64,000 nucleotides of DNA from Devosia marina (GCF_009758415.1 NZ_WQRF01000008.1:25673-89672), one strand, 5' to 3'. Counted from the stretch's first letter, positions 24,530 through 35,443 are shown. Made by a program: numbers and translations. Notes: generated by a model from the letters alone, not told the origin.

Positions 24530-24602
24530 CTACGGTAACGGGCGGCCTTGGGCTCTATCCTGTTTACTACAATGGGGAGCCTAAGGCCGCCCGCTACGGA
24601 AA
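24530..24602. repeat. Long palindromic element
   Basis: Arms 24540-24555 (GGGCGGCCTTGGGCTC) and 24577-24592 (GAGCCTAAGGCCGCCC), 15 of 16 positions complementary plus a G-U pair. Partial complementarity continues outward (CGGTAACGGGC with GCCCGCTACGG) around a 21-base loop. Confidence 0.75.
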
Positions 24603-24845
24603 CACGGATTTTCCACGGGTCCGGATTCAGGCGGTACCGTTATTGCAGGTCCGGCTGCCGAGCTTCTACCCGCGTAAAGAGGCGCCCCTCTTCCCGGCCT
24701 CCCCACCCGACCCTGCGTGGGGGCCGCGTAACGGCGGGGATGGGGGGAGGATAGGGCAGGGTTGAGGGGGCGGGGATAAGATTATGTGCACCTACCGTCG
24801 AAGGCCTACTTCTTGGCATCCCTCCAGTCGAAATAGCGGCCAATG

Positions 24846-24940
24846 CCCCCGCCATTCGAGCGTAGCTCTCATGGCTGTCTGGTCTTGAAAAGCTCCACCG
24901 GAGCTTTTCATCCGGCTATGCCGGACCGCCTGCGAACCCC
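24846..24940. repeat. Palindromic intergenic repeat, family B (second copy)
   Basis: Head CCGCCATTCGAGCGTAGCTC CTCATGGC-like, matching 6628-6656 with one mismatch. It is followed by GAAAAGCTCC-ACC-GGAGCTTTTC, then ATCCGGCTATGCCGGA and CGCCTGCG. Confidence 0.75.
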
Positions 24941-25227
24941 CAGAGCGGCGGGGTGTAAGTGTCGCCATCATCAAGCGGCGGACCGCCGTTGGAGAGGAGC
25001 GCGGTGGTCATAAGGTGAGTGTGGGGTTTCGGCGTCCAACGATGGATATTTATTGGGGGATAGGGTGGCCTTATTGTGACTGTCTGTCCTCGCCTCATCA
25101 GTTGTTTGACCCCGTTAGAGTAAACAAATTCGGCCCATGCGTTGAGGTTGTTAATTACTTCAATAAACCCATGGATCCTGGCGGTCAGTTCACGTTATGT
25201 TTCTTATTGGAGCACGAGGAATGTACC

Positions 25228-26157
25228 ATGGCAGATAACCGATCCATTGAACTAAAGACCCGCAGCCAGAGCGAGTGGGAGGAACGGTTTGAATTCTGGT
25301 CAACCCCACCCAGCCAAACCGAGCAAGATCGGATCGAGCGGACAGTACGTGAAATTACTGAAGCTATCCGCATGTCACCTCGGCTCTCGTCCAGGGGCGT
25401 AGTGACGTTTCCTCAGGGCAGTTACGCCAATCGGGTAAATGTAAGGGCTGACAGCGACGTGGATGTATGCTGCCTCTATAGCGGCACTGTCTTCCACGAG
25501 AAGGCGCCAGGAATGTCAGATGGTGACACTGGGCTCATTTTTCCCGCGAGTTACACGTACGAAGAGTACAAGGACGATATTGAAGCCGCTCTAGTCGCCC
25601 GCTTCGGCCGCTCAGCAGTTACTAGGGGCAAAAAAGCCTTCGACGTCCACGCGTCTGGATATTTTGTGGATGCAGACGTCGTAGCCTGTAACGAGTTCCG
25701 GATGTATCGCGGCACGGGACGCTACGAGTCCGGCACCGCTCTCAAGCGGGAAGATACTGGTGTTTTGGTAACCGGTTTTCCAGTTCAACATCGCGAGCGT
25801 GGGCGTGAAAAAAATGACGCAACGTCACGCCGTTATAGACAGCAAGTTCGCATACTGAAGACGCTTCGCAATAATATGAAAAGATGGGGAATAGGGTCTG
25901 CAAACGAAGTTTCTTCGTTTGGTCTAGAGAGCCTTTTTTGGAATTCCCCGGACAGGTTCTTTTTCTCTTCAGACACACATTACGGACGGCTTCTGCTACT
26001 CATCGAAAATAGCGTCAAGTCGCTTCGTGAAAACCCAACCAGCCTGAAAGAAGCGAATGGCATTAAAACTCTGTTTGGCTCTCACACCGACAGGCTGCCC
26101 ATGCACTACATCTTATTTCTTGAAGACCTCATGAGGGTGATTTTCTACCGTGGATAG
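25228..26157 (+). CDS. CBASS CD-NTase (cGAS/DncV-like nucleotidyltransferase)
   Basis: 309 residues from the ATG at 25228 (GAGGA seven bases before). A longer frame to 25015 has no family support. The nucleotidyltransferase site is clear: QGSYANRVNVRADSDVDVCCLY, the GS...DxD pattern of CD-NTases (about 63-84), with a third acidic position in GYFVDADVVACNEFRMY. A helical C-terminal half follows (RRYRQQVRILKTLRNNMKRW). In CBASS such enzymes sense phage infection and make a cyclic di- or trinucleotide that turns on an effector. Overlaps the patatin gene by 8 bases. Base composition is visibly lower in GC than the flanks, suggesting transfer. Clade and product cannot be read from sequence. Confidence 0.9.
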   Translation: MADNRSIELKTRSQSEWEERFEFWSTPPSQTEQDRIERTVREITEAIRMSPRLSSRGVVTFPQGSYANRVNVRADSDVDVCCLYSGTVFHEKAPGMSDGDTGLIFPASYTYEEYKDDIEAALVARFGRSAVTRGKKAFDVHASGYFVDADVVACNEFRMYRGTGRYESGTALKREDTGVLVTGFPVQHRERGREKNDATSRRYRQQVRILKTLRNNMKRWGIGSANEVSSFGLESLFWNSPDRFFFSSDTHYGRLLLLIENSVKSLRENPTSLKEANGIKTLFGSHTDRLPMHYILFLEDLMRVIFYRG

Positions 26158-27076
26158 AAAAATCTTTCGTATATTGTCGCTTGATGGTGGCGGCGCGAAG
26201 GGATTTTACACGCTTGGTGTTCTCAAAGAGGTGGAGGCACTTGCTGGTAAAAAACTGCATGAGCAATTCGACTTGATATACGGCACGAGCACCGGGGCAA
26301 TTATCACGGCGTTGCTAGGACTTGGATATAGCGTTAGCAATATAATTGATCTGTACCGATTGCACGTTGTTTCGGTAATGGCCGCGAGGGGACGTCAAAG
26401 AAAATCGGCCGCCCTTGCTAAACTTGGACACGATATATTTGCGGCAGCGAGGTTCGAGGATTTCCTGACGGGAGTAGGTATTGTCTCCGCCAAGTGGGTT
26501 ATTGAACGCCCGATGATATTTAAGTCCGGGTTCAATCAGGCTCACGGACGTCGAGCTACGTTTGTTCCCGGATTTGGTTGCACTGTATCTGACGCTGTCC
26601 AGGCCTCATGCTCCGCATATCCGTTTTTTGACCGAAAATTAGTGGTTACGGGTAGTGGCGAGAAGGTTGAACTCATCGACGGTGGTTACTGCGCTAATAA
26701 CCCCACGCTTTACGCCATCGCCGACGCCGTTAAAGCGATGGAAATACCAGTTGAAAATTTGAGAGTTCTCAGCGTTGGAGTTGGTGAGTATCCGCCTAAG
26801 TTGATTTCTCCATTCCAACCTATGCATTGGCTGAACAAGGTTCCTGAGGTGCAGTTATTACAAAAGACTTTCGATATTAGTACTCAATCTATGGAGCAAC
26901 TTCGTTCCGTTCTTTTTGGAAATGTGCACACTGTTCGGGTAAATGACGCATTCGTAAGTCCAGATATGGCTACCGACATTTTTGAACACGATCTGGACAA
27001 ACTGAGTATCTTAATTCAACGCGGTTCTGAGTCATTCGCATCGAAGGAGAAGGACATATCACGTTTGTTGATATGA
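26150..27076 (+). CDS. Patatin-like phospholipase, CBASS effector (CapV/CapE type)
   Basis: 308 residues from a GTG at 26150, inside the CD-NTase 3' end. It has the full patatin site: oxyanion loop LDGGGAKGFYTLGVL (11-25), nucleophile elbow IYGTSTGAIITALLG (about 44-58, GxSxG) and catalytic Asp in LIDGGYCANNP. In CBASS, CapV is switched on by the nucleotide made by the adjacent CD-NTase and degrades membrane phospholipids, killing the infected cell. Location and 8-base overlap with the CD-NTase support that pairing. Low-GC codon use as in its neighbour. Confidence 0.9.
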   Translation: MDRKIFRILSLDGGGAKGFYTLGVLKEVEALAGKKLHEQFDLIYGTSTGAIITALLGLGYSVSNIIDLYRLHVVSVMAARGRQRKSAALAKLGHDIFAAARFEDFLTGVGIVSAKWVIERPMIFKSGFNQAHGRRATFVPGFGCTVSDAVQASCSAYPFFDRKLVVTGSGEKVELIDGGYCANNPTLYAIADAVKAMEIPVENLRVLSVGVGEYPPKLISPFQPMHWLNKVPEVQLLQKTFDISTQSMEQLRSVLFGNVHTVRVNDAFVSPDMATDIFEHDLDKLSILIQRGSESFASKEKDISRLLI

Positions 27077-27544
27077 TCTCTTTGAGGTGAACAGCTCCAG
27101 TCCATGGTTGGAAATTAGTGCGACGAGATTGACCGTGGGCTCTTGAGCCATTGCAAGGCAACTATTGTATGCTGAACCTCTATTTGCCATTCCGCCGTCT
27201 GTTGAAAGTTGTGAACACAGGCGGAATGACCAACCGGATACCCGATACTTCTCTCTGCGTGAGGATCGTAGCAACATCACCGCCCCGTCGTGAGATGCGG
27301 GATTAGCATCTAGTGCCGCTTGGATTGTTGCCGAGAAATGTTTGTCGAAGACGGCACCGAGCGGTGGTGCTGGTCTCAGTAGCATGGGAATTGCCGCCGC
27401 AGGATGTTCGCTTCCAGTAACAAAACAAAGTATGCGAGTGTGCCCTTGACCGACTAGCTGAATTGCTAGGGTATTGAGAATTTCCACCGTTTGTGGGTTA
27501 GTTGCTGTCCTTGCCGCGAGTTCAATTTGCACAACAGATTCCAA
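27059..27544 (-). CDS. Diadenylate-cyclase-like (DisA_N fold) protein, probable nucleotide sensor
   Basis: 161 residues on the minus strand, starting at a TTG (27544) preceded by AGGG; a GTG at 27532 is an alternative. The core SHDGAVMLLRSS matches the HDGA motif of diadenylate cyclases. The later ANRGSAYNSCLAMAQE aligns with their GTRHRAALGxS segment, followed by VALISNHGLELF. The second catalytic motif RHR is RGS here, so cyclase activity is doubtful and a nucleotide-sensing role (as proposed for the DACN sensor domains of conflict systems) is more likely. Its 3' end overlaps the patatin gene by 18 bases, its 5' end the Cap15-like gene by about 18. The plus strand is otherwise empty here. 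Alignment is by eye. Confidence 0.65.
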   Translation of the reverse strand: MESVVQIELAARTATNPQTVEILNTLAIQLVGQGHTRILCFVTGSEHPAAAIPMLLRPAPPLGAVFDKHFSATIQAALDANPASHDGAVMLLRSSRREKYRVSGWSFRLCSQLSTDGGMANRGSAYNSCLAMAQEPTVNLVALISNHGLELFTSKRSYQQT

Positions 27545-28146
27545 TTTTCCGCCCTAATAATATTGTCCGCCATAGTTTGGGGGGCGGTGCTGCTAATCAG
27601 TGGGGTAGAACTCACTTGGGCCCACGCCCAGCCATTTGGCGCAACGACGTTTGTGGTCACTTCGGTAGTAGTGCTGTTTGACAGGTTCGTTTGGCATTGG
27701 CCGCTATTTCGGGGTTGGTTAGTTAGTGTGCCTCACATCGATGGAATTTGGGAGGTTACTCTCCAGTCTACGTATACGGACCCGAATACTGGCCAGAAAA
27801 TTTCCCCTATAGTGGGCACTATGATTGTCACCCAGACCTTGTCCACACTCGTAGTCCGCCTTGAAACAAGTAAGCAAAGTTCCCAAACGCTAGGCTATTC
27901 CATTCGAGATGTTGGAGGAGGTGCCTATGAAGTCCTTGGCGTCTATCAAAGCGACCCAACACTTGAACACAGAGTCGGCAGCCCAATTCACTACGGCACG
28001 TTCAAACTCAGATTAGATCAATCCCCGCTACCGACCCTGCAAGGACACTATTGGACCGACAGGAACACAAGCGGGCAATTTACCGCACGCAACAGGCAAC
28101 CTCGCCCAGCTGTGGGCATAACTCAACGACTGTTTAGACGTGGCGG

Positions 28147-28150
<4 letters not shown>
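27527..28150 (+). CDS. cap15: Cap15-like CBASS effector (2TM plus lipocalin-like beta-barrel)
   Basis: 207 residues from a TTG at 27527; the start is uncertain and could be a TTG at 27491. Two hydrophobic helices ([19 protein letters not shown] and [15 protein letters not shown]) are followed by FDRFVWHW and [20 protein letters not shown] beta-rich domain comes next, with [38 protein letters not shown] and [10 protein letters not shown]. This order matches Cap15, whose barrel binds cyclic dinucleotides and whose helices disrupt the inner membrane. Low-GC. Its TAG overlaps the uvrB stop codon (CTAG at 28147-28150). Whether it answers to the CD-NTase or to the DAC-like protein is open. Confidence 0.8.
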
Positions 28151-30753
<2,603 letters not shown>

Positions 30754-30842
30754 GAAGAACGCCTTGGATGAATGGGGGTCGCCACCTCAGATGGGGAACG
30801 AGGCGCGCAGATGCAATGTTCCGGAAGACAGTAGCAAAACCT

Positions 30843-30857
30843 GAACGGAGAGGGAAC
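30843..30857. promoter_or_regulatory. LexA (SOS) box upstream of uvrB
   Basis: GAAC-GGAGAGG-GAAC on the plus strand, i.e. GTTC-N7-GTTC direct repeat on the minus strand, the alphaproteobacterial LexA consensus. It lies 90 bases before the uvrB ATG. Confidence 0.7.
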
Positions 30858-30892
30858 GGGGGCTGCTGACAGCGGGAGTCAGCAATGGGTGA

Positions 30893-31567
30893 TCAATCGC
30901 TCGGCTTGGTTGCGAACCAGAGGGTGTGGCGGTCGCCCTTGCCATTGTTGCGGGCGCGGACAGTGACCTGATCTACCTGCATGCCGGTTTGCTTGAGCCG
31001 TCTGGTGAAGCGGTCGTCGGGGTGGGAGGACCAGATGGCAAGGTGCCCGCCCGGGGTCAGGGCCGCCTGGGCGGCGGCGAGGCCTGCGGCGTTGTAGAGC
31101 CGATCATTGGCGGGCCGGAACAGGCCATCGGGGCCATTGTCGACATCGAGCAGGATGGCGTCGAAGGGTTTGCCGGCGGTGATGGCCGTCGATACATCGC
31201 CGAGGTGAATGCGAACGCGGTGATCGTCGAGGCTGTCGCCATGCAGCGGCAGGAGCGGGCCGCGGGCCCAGTCGACAATCTCCGGTACGAGTTCGGCGAC
31301 GGTGATTTCGCTGTCGGCGGCAAAGCATTTGAGGGCCGCGCGCAAAGTAAAGCCGAGTCCCAGACCGCCGATGAGAATACGGGCCTTGGGGCGTGACCCA
31401 AGCCGGGCGGCGGACAGATTGGCGAGCTGTTCTTCGGAATTACTCATGCGGCTGTTCATCAGCGTGATGGTGCCGGACATGACGGAAAATTCGCTGCCGC
31501 GTTGCATCAAGGTCATCGGGCCGCCGCCGGGCATGGTGGTCTCGCCGAGTTTCTGCCAGGGGATCAT
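30893..31567 (-). CDS. Spermidine-synthase-like SAM-dependent methyltransferase fold protein
   Basis: 224 residues from the ATG at 31567, AGGAACC before it. N-terminal GGPMTLMQRGSEFSVMSGTITLMNSR is typical of spermidine synthase-like proteins. The Rossmann region ILIGGLGLGFTLRAAL, VAELVPEIVDWARGPL, VRIHLGDVSTAI and FDAILLDVDNGPDG follows, with GGHLAIWSS near the end. It lacks the full polyamine-binding set of SpeE as far as I can see, so the substrate is unknown. Stands alone between uvrB and the hydrolase gene. Confidence 0.75.
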   Translation of the reverse strand: MIPWQKLGETTMPGGGPMTLMQRGSEFSVMSGTITLMNSRMSNSEEQLANLSAARLGSRPKARILIGGLGLGFTLRAALKCFAADSEITVAELVPEIVDWARGPLLPLHGDSLDDHRVRIHLGDVSTAITAGKPFDAILLDVDNGPDGLFRPANDRLYNAAGLAAAQAALTPGGHLAIWSSHPDDRFTRRLKQTGMQVDQVTVRARNNGKGDRHTLWFATKPSD

Positions 31568-31696
31568 GGAAGGTTCCTGTGGTCGATGGCGTTGGAGTGC
31601 CGTAGCGGAAGCGCATGGAACCAGCAAGGGCCGACGGTTGCCAGCGATGTGTCGTCGGCCTTTGCGGATGGCTGCCGAGTCGGGAGAGTGGAGCGG

Positions 31697-32599
31697 CTAG
31701 CAGGCCGGAATCGGGTTTTGCGCCCAGGCCGCGGCCATTGTGGCAATTGCCGGGAGATGGGACGTGCCGGCAGGATCGGTGAGGCCGTGATCGAGGGCTG
31801 GAAACTCCCAATAGGTCAAATTGCAGAGGCCTTTCTCGGCGAAGACGGCCAGCGTCGTGCGGGAAGCTGCAACGGGTGCCGACCCGTCCAGACCGCCCTG
31901 GATAAGCAGGAACGGAGCGGTGGCCTTCTGCATATGGTCGAGTGGACGCAGGTCCAGACCGTCGGCCCAGAAGCGGTAGGTCGAGCCTCCAAGGCGTTCC
32001 GAGCTCTGCGGATTGTTGCGCGCCATTTCGAAACCAGAGCGCACTTGCTCCTGCGCTTCGGGAGGTACGGTCGAGAGAACCATGTCGCCAAACGTCTCCC
32101 CGGTGGCCGTAGAAAGCAGGATCGTCGCGTTGACTGGAACGCGCCCGGCCAGCATTGCCATGGCCAGACCGCCCTCCGAACCGCCGAAAAGGATCGTATT
32201 GGCAATGTTTACTGCCGGATCTGCGGCCAATGCATTGAGGACGGTCCGGTAGTCCGCGACGCGCTGGCTAACGGTGTAGTTGTCGTAGAACTGTGCCGGA
32301 CAGTCGCCGAATGGATCGGAAATTTCGACGTCTGGAGTGATGCCGATCTTTTCCACGATCAACGCGGCATAGTCTGGAAAAGCGGCACGTACGATGGCCA
32401 GGTTGGGGTTGGAGGCGGCGCGGGCGCAACCGGACCCCTGACTGAGGACGAGCAGGCCGGAGGTGTCACCCGCGGGTTTGTCGAGCGTGTAGTAGATGGG
32501 AGTGCCGTCGGCCCGGCTTAGTTCGCGATAGTCGATGGCGTAGGCCTGAGGCAGGGCGAGCAAAGTCAGCGCGGCGAGCGCGTTAAAGCGGTTTAGCAT
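31697..32599 (-). CDS. Secreted alpha/beta hydrolase
   Basis: 300 residues. Signal peptide (NRFNALAALTLLALPQAYA), then an alpha/beta hydrolase core with nucleophile elbow ILFGGSEGGLAMAML (GxSxG), oxyanion-side LVLSQGSGCA, and a likely catalytic His in FPALDHGLTD and Asp in LIQGGLDGSAPV. Probably a periplasmic esterase or dienelactone-type hydrolase; substrate unknown. It begins 12 bases after the stop of the membrane gene at 32612 and may be part of the padR transcript. Confidence 0.78.
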   Translation of the reverse strand: MLNRFNALAALTLLALPQAYAIDYRELSRADGTPIYYTLDKPAGDTSGLLVLSQGSGCARAASNPNLAIVRAAFPDYAALIVEKIGITPDVEISDPFGDCPAQFYDNYTVSQRVADYRTVLNALAADPAVNIANTILFGGSEGGLAMAMLAGRVPVNATILLSTATGETFGDMVLSTVPPEAQEQVRSGFEMARNNPQSSERLGGSTYRFWADGLDLRPLDHMQKATAPFLLIQGGLDGSAPVAASRTTLAVFAEKGLCNLTYWEFPALDHGLTDPAGTSHLPAIATMAAAWAQNPIPAC

Positions 32600-32611
32600 T
32601 GTATTGGTCCG

Positions 32612-33241
32612 TTAGCGGCGAATGGCGGCAGGGAGGAGGACGAGCGTGCCGGTAATCAGAAGCGGCAGCAGGCTTGGGAACCCGATGGCGACGCTGATTT
32701 CGCCAGCTTGGCCCGGGAGAGAGGGCAGAACGCTGATGCTCACCATGGCGGCCAGAACAGCGCTCGACAGGGCGCCAGCAATGGGCCAGGCGTTTGTGGC
32801 GCGGCGCTGATGGGCAAACGCCAGCATCAACATGCCAATGAGCACCGGTGCGGCATAGGAGAGGAGCTTCAGACCATTGCCAAGATCCAAGATACTCGCA
32901 CGGAGCGGCGTGCCGGTAGCAAGAAGGAGCAAGCACAGTCCCAGTGCCAGCAGCACGAATTGGCAGCACACGGGGATTGCCAGATAGACCAGCGCCGGCC
33001 AGCGCGCCGCCAAGCTGCGGAAGCGGCGATTCGCCAGCATGGGCAGCAGCAGGGCATCATTGCTGCCCAGGCGGCGATCCGCCTCTGTCTGAGCGACCTG
33101 TGGTGCGACACCTTCGGCGATCAGATAAGCGACGATATCATCGCGGTGTTCGGCCAGTTCGCGCAGATAGCGTTGAACATGAGCGGGCGAGAGCCCTGCC
33201 TTGAGCAGATCCTCACGCATGATTTCCAGACGGTCAGGCAT
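32612..33241 (-). CDS. Membrane protein of a padR operon (DUF1700/HAAS-like)
   Basis: 209 residues from the ATG at 33241, which lies inside the padR 3' end (8-base overlap). The soluble N-terminal helical part (LEIMREDLLKAGLSPAHVQRYLRELAEHRDDIV, shown as a region 5-37) resembles the HAAS signalling domain often paired with PadR. Four to five hydrophobic helices follow. PadR-HAAS pairs usually act as membrane-linked sensors controlling a transporter or stress gene. Function here is inferred from pairing only. Confidence 0.75.
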   Translation of the reverse strand: MPDRLEIMREDLLKAGLSPAHVQRYLRELAEHRDDIVAYLIAEGVAPQVAQTEADRRLGSNDALLLPMLANRRFRSLAARWPALVYLAIPVCCQFVLLALGLCLLLLATGTPLRASILDLGNGLKLLSYAAPVLIGMLMLAFAHQRRATNAWPIAGALSSAVLAAMVSISVLPSLPGQAGEISVAIGFPSLLPLLITGTLVLLPAAIRR

Positions 33242-33572
33242 GGTGGGGCGCCTTAACAATCGTTGCGATAGTGCTTTGCAGGTGTTGCCAATGGGCAAGC
33301 AGGTCGTTGAACCGGTCTTTGCCCGTGGGGGTGACAGAATAATAGACGCGACTGCGGCCGTTGACCGTCTGCCGGCGCGTGGACAGTGCGCCGTCGCGCT
33401 CGAGGGAATGCAGGACAGGGTAGATGACGCCTTCGGCGAAGCTGAGATTGTCATTGCTGGCGGCGCGAATGGCTTCGACCAGTTCATAGCCGTACATCTC
33501 CTTGTCACGCAGCAGGCGCAGGACAAGGAGCTCGGGGACGCCATTGAGAAATTGGGAGGTCGTCGTGGGCAT
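33234..33572 (-). CDS. PadR family transcriptional regulator
   Basis: 112-residue winged-helix protein of the short PadR class: FLNGVPELLVLRLLRDKEMYGYELVEAI, then FAEGVIYPVLHSLERDGALST and a wing NGRSRVYYSVTPTGKDRF. A 19-bp inverted repeat starts 7 bases before its ATG (33579-33623), which points to autoregulation. Translationally coupled to the membrane gene downstream. Ligand unknown. Confidence 0.9.
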   Translation of the reverse strand: MPTTTSQFLNGVPELLVLRLLRDKEMYGYELVEAIRAASNDNLSFAEGVIYPVLHSLERDGALSTRRQTVNGRSRVYYSVTPTGKDRFNDLLAHWQHLQSTIATIVKAPHHA

Positions 33573-33578
33573 AAATCT

Positions 33579-33623
33579 ATTACCTATTAACTCTAGGTAT
33601 AATGCCTAGAGCTAATAGGTAAT
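33579..33623. promoter_or_regulatory. Probable PadR operator, 19-bp inverted repeat
   Basis: ATTACCTATTAACTCTAGG (33579-33597) and CCTAGAGCTAATAGGTAAT (33605-33623): 18 of 19 positions complementary, spacer TATAATG. It covers the region just upstream of the padR ATG, including its presumed ribosome site. Confidence 0.75.
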
Positions 33624-33719
33624 GCAAGTGGTTTGCCGTAGCTGTGTCGAGATTTCCGCTTCAGCATCGTCGTTGGCACATGAGCAGCGTGATGCTGCCG
33701 GATTCCACAGGGGACTAAA

Positions 33720-34091
33720 ATGAAGATTGCGGGCTGGGTATTGAGCGTTTTGATCGGGCTGTTTCTGGCGGTCGCGTCTGCGGTGCCGAAGTTTTTGGGG
33801 ATCGAGGCAGCGCTCGAGCCGATGGAGGTGGTGGGATGGCCGGTGAAATATCTGGTGCTGATCGGCGCAATCGAGGTGGGGTGCGTGATCCTCTTTCTGA
33901 TCCCGCGCACAGCATTGCTGGGCGCGGTGTTGACCACGGGATTGCTGGGCGCGGCGCTGGCGGCTAATTTGCGGGTGGATAATCCGCTGTTCAGCCACAC
34001 GCTGTTTTCGATTTACCTCGGGGTCGCGGTGTGGATGGCGCTCTGGCTGCGCGAGGACAGGGTAAGGGCGGTGTTTCCACTGCTGCGGTGA
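33720..34091 (+). CDS. DoxX-like membrane protein
   Basis: 123 residues with four hydrophobic helices: GWVLSVLIGLFLAVASAVPKF, VKYLVLIGAIEVGCVILFLI, LLGAVLTTGLLGAALAANL, TLFSIYLGVAVWMALWL. The pattern, with PKFLG after helix 1 and an E in helix 2, is that of the DoxX-like family of small membrane proteins. Function unknown. It lies 97 bases beyond the padR operator in the opposite direction, so the PadR protein may also control it. Ends at a strong terminator. Confidence 0.78.
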   Translation: MKIAGWVLSVLIGLFLAVASAVPKFLGIEAALEPMEVVGWPVKYLVLIGAIEVGCVILFLIPRTALLGAVLTTGLLGAALAANLRVDNPLFSHTLFSIYLGVAVWMALWLREDRVRAVFPLLR

Positions 34092-34097
34092 AAAGGA

Positions 34098-34126
34098 AAG
34101 GCCGGGCGTGTGCCCGGCCTTTGCTT
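34098..34126. terminator. Intrinsic terminator between convergent DoxX-like and dctM genes
   Basis: AAAGGCCGGGC (34098-34108), loop GTGT, GCCCGGCCTTT (34113-34123), then GCTTG. AAA/TTT on both sides makes it usable from either direction; the dctM stop follows at 34128. Confidence 0.85.
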
Positions 34127-34127
34127 G

Positions 34128-35441
34128 TCAGCTGATCGCCCAGGTGGCGATGGGCGGGAAGAAGAGGATGGTTCCCAGCACTACCAATTGCAGGGCAATA
34201 AATGGCAGCAGCGCGGTATAGATGTGCTTGAGGGTGATCTCCTTTGGCGCGACGCTCTTGAGATAGAAGGCGGCGGGACCAAAGGGCGGGGTCAGGTATG
34301 ACACCTGCATGTTAACCGCGAACAGGATGCCGAACCAGATCGGATCGTAGCCAAGCTGGATGACGATGGGCACAAAGATCGGCAAGGTCAGCAGGGCAAT
34401 GCCGATCCAGTCGAGGAACATGCCCAGCACCAGCAAGATCAGCATCATTACCATGATGAGGACCACAGGCGGGGCATCGAGCCCGAGAATGGCTCCGGAA
34501 ACGAAGCGGTTGCCACCCATGAGATTATAGACGCCGACAAGCACCGCCGCCGCAATACCGATCCAGATGATCATGCCGCAAGTTTCAAGAGTGTGGACCA
34601 GGCTGTCCTGCAGCATCTTGAAGGTCATTTCGCGTCGGATCAGCGAGACCAGCAGCACGGCGGAGACACCCAGAGCCGCAGCTTCGGTGATCGAGGCGAT
34701 GCCGCCATAGATCGAGCCGAGCACCACCAGCACGATAAACAGCGGCGCGGCGACAGATTTTAGGGCGCTGCCGATAGACTCCTGGGCCATCTCCTCCTTG
34801 GACATGGGCGGACCCATCTGCGGATTGCGAATGCAGATGAACAGCACATAGGCCACGTAGAATGCCAGCAGCAGCAGGGCCGGAGTGATGGCTGCAACGA
34901 ACAGGTCGGCGATCGAGACGCTGGCGACCAGGCCGTAGATAATCAGCACGATCGATGGCGGCATCATGGTCCCGAGCGAACCGCCGGCGCAGACGACGCC
35001 GATCGAGAGACTGCGATCATAGCCCAGGCGCAGCATTTGGGGCAGAGCCAGAATGCCGAGCAGCACGATCTCGCCGCCGATAACGCCGGACATCGCCGCC
35101 ATGAGGATGGCCACGATCAAGGTCTGCACTGCCACGCCGCCCGGCAGGCGGCCGGCCAGCACCCGCATGCCATTGAACAGATCCTTGGCGATGCCGGAGC
35201 GGTCGAGGATCGCCGCCATGAGAATGAACATCGGGATGGCCACCAGGGAATATTCGGTGATGAACCCGAAGATGCGCGAGGTCACCAGCGGCAGGGAGTT
35301 GGTGCCGAACCAGCCAAAGGTGAAAAGCAGTGCGACCAGCCCGGTGACCCAGGCGAGCGGCTGGCCAGTCAGCAGCAGCAAGAAGATGCAGCCGACAAGA
35401 ATGTATGAGCCGTATTCAATTCCAAGAGCGCTCAAGCCCAT
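34128..35441 (-). CDS. dctM: TRAP transporter large permease (DctM)
   Basis: 437-residue inner-membrane protein with about 12 hydrophobic helices. The ATG at 35441 follows GGGGAGAAATAACG. Family segments: FGFITEYSLVAIPMFILMAAIL, VGVVCAGGSLGTMMPPSIVLIIYGLV, MFLDWIGIALLTLPIFVPI and YLTPPFGPAAFYLK. It works with DctQ and the substrate-binding DctP in sodium-driven uptake of an organic acid-like solute. Starts 2 bases after the dctQ stop. Confidence 0.93.
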   Translation of the reverse strand: MGLSALGIEYGSYILVGCIFLLLLTGQPLAWVTGLVALLFTFGWFGTNSLPLVTSRIFGFITEYSLVAIPMFILMAAILDRSGIAKDLFNGMRVLAGRLPGGVAVQTLIVAILMAAMSGVIGGEIVLLGILALPQMLRLGYDRSLSIGVVCAGGSLGTMMPPSIVLIIYGLVASVSIADLFVAAITPALLLLAFYVAYVLFICIRNPQMGPPMSKEEMAQESIGSALKSVAAPLFIVLVVLGSIYGGIASITEAAALGVSAVLLVSLIRREMTFKMLQDSLVHTLETCGMIIWIGIAAAVLVGVYNLMGGNRFVSGAILGLDAPPVVLIMVMMLILLVLGMFLDWIGIALLTLPIFVPIVIQLGYDPIWFGILFAVNMQVSYLTPPFGPAAFYLKSVAPKEITLKHIYTALLPFIALQLVVLGTILFFPPIATWAIS

Positions 35442-35443
35442 CG

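Larger units (their letters stand above)
24431..25227. other. Repeat-rich gene-free region at the left edge of the defence island
   Basis: 797 bases without a supportable gene. It holds a long palindrome (24530-24602), GC-rich hairpins near 24690-24770, a family B repeat (24846-24940) and then lower-GC sequence leading to the CD-NTase gene. Small frames on the minus strand across the family B element (for example 24916-24970) look like read-through of the repeat. Confidence 0.6.

Noticed and set aside
24792..25098. Short minus-strand frames across the family B repeat
   Set aside because: They translate the repeat itself (the same residue strings appear at the copy near 6650), so they are not separate genes.
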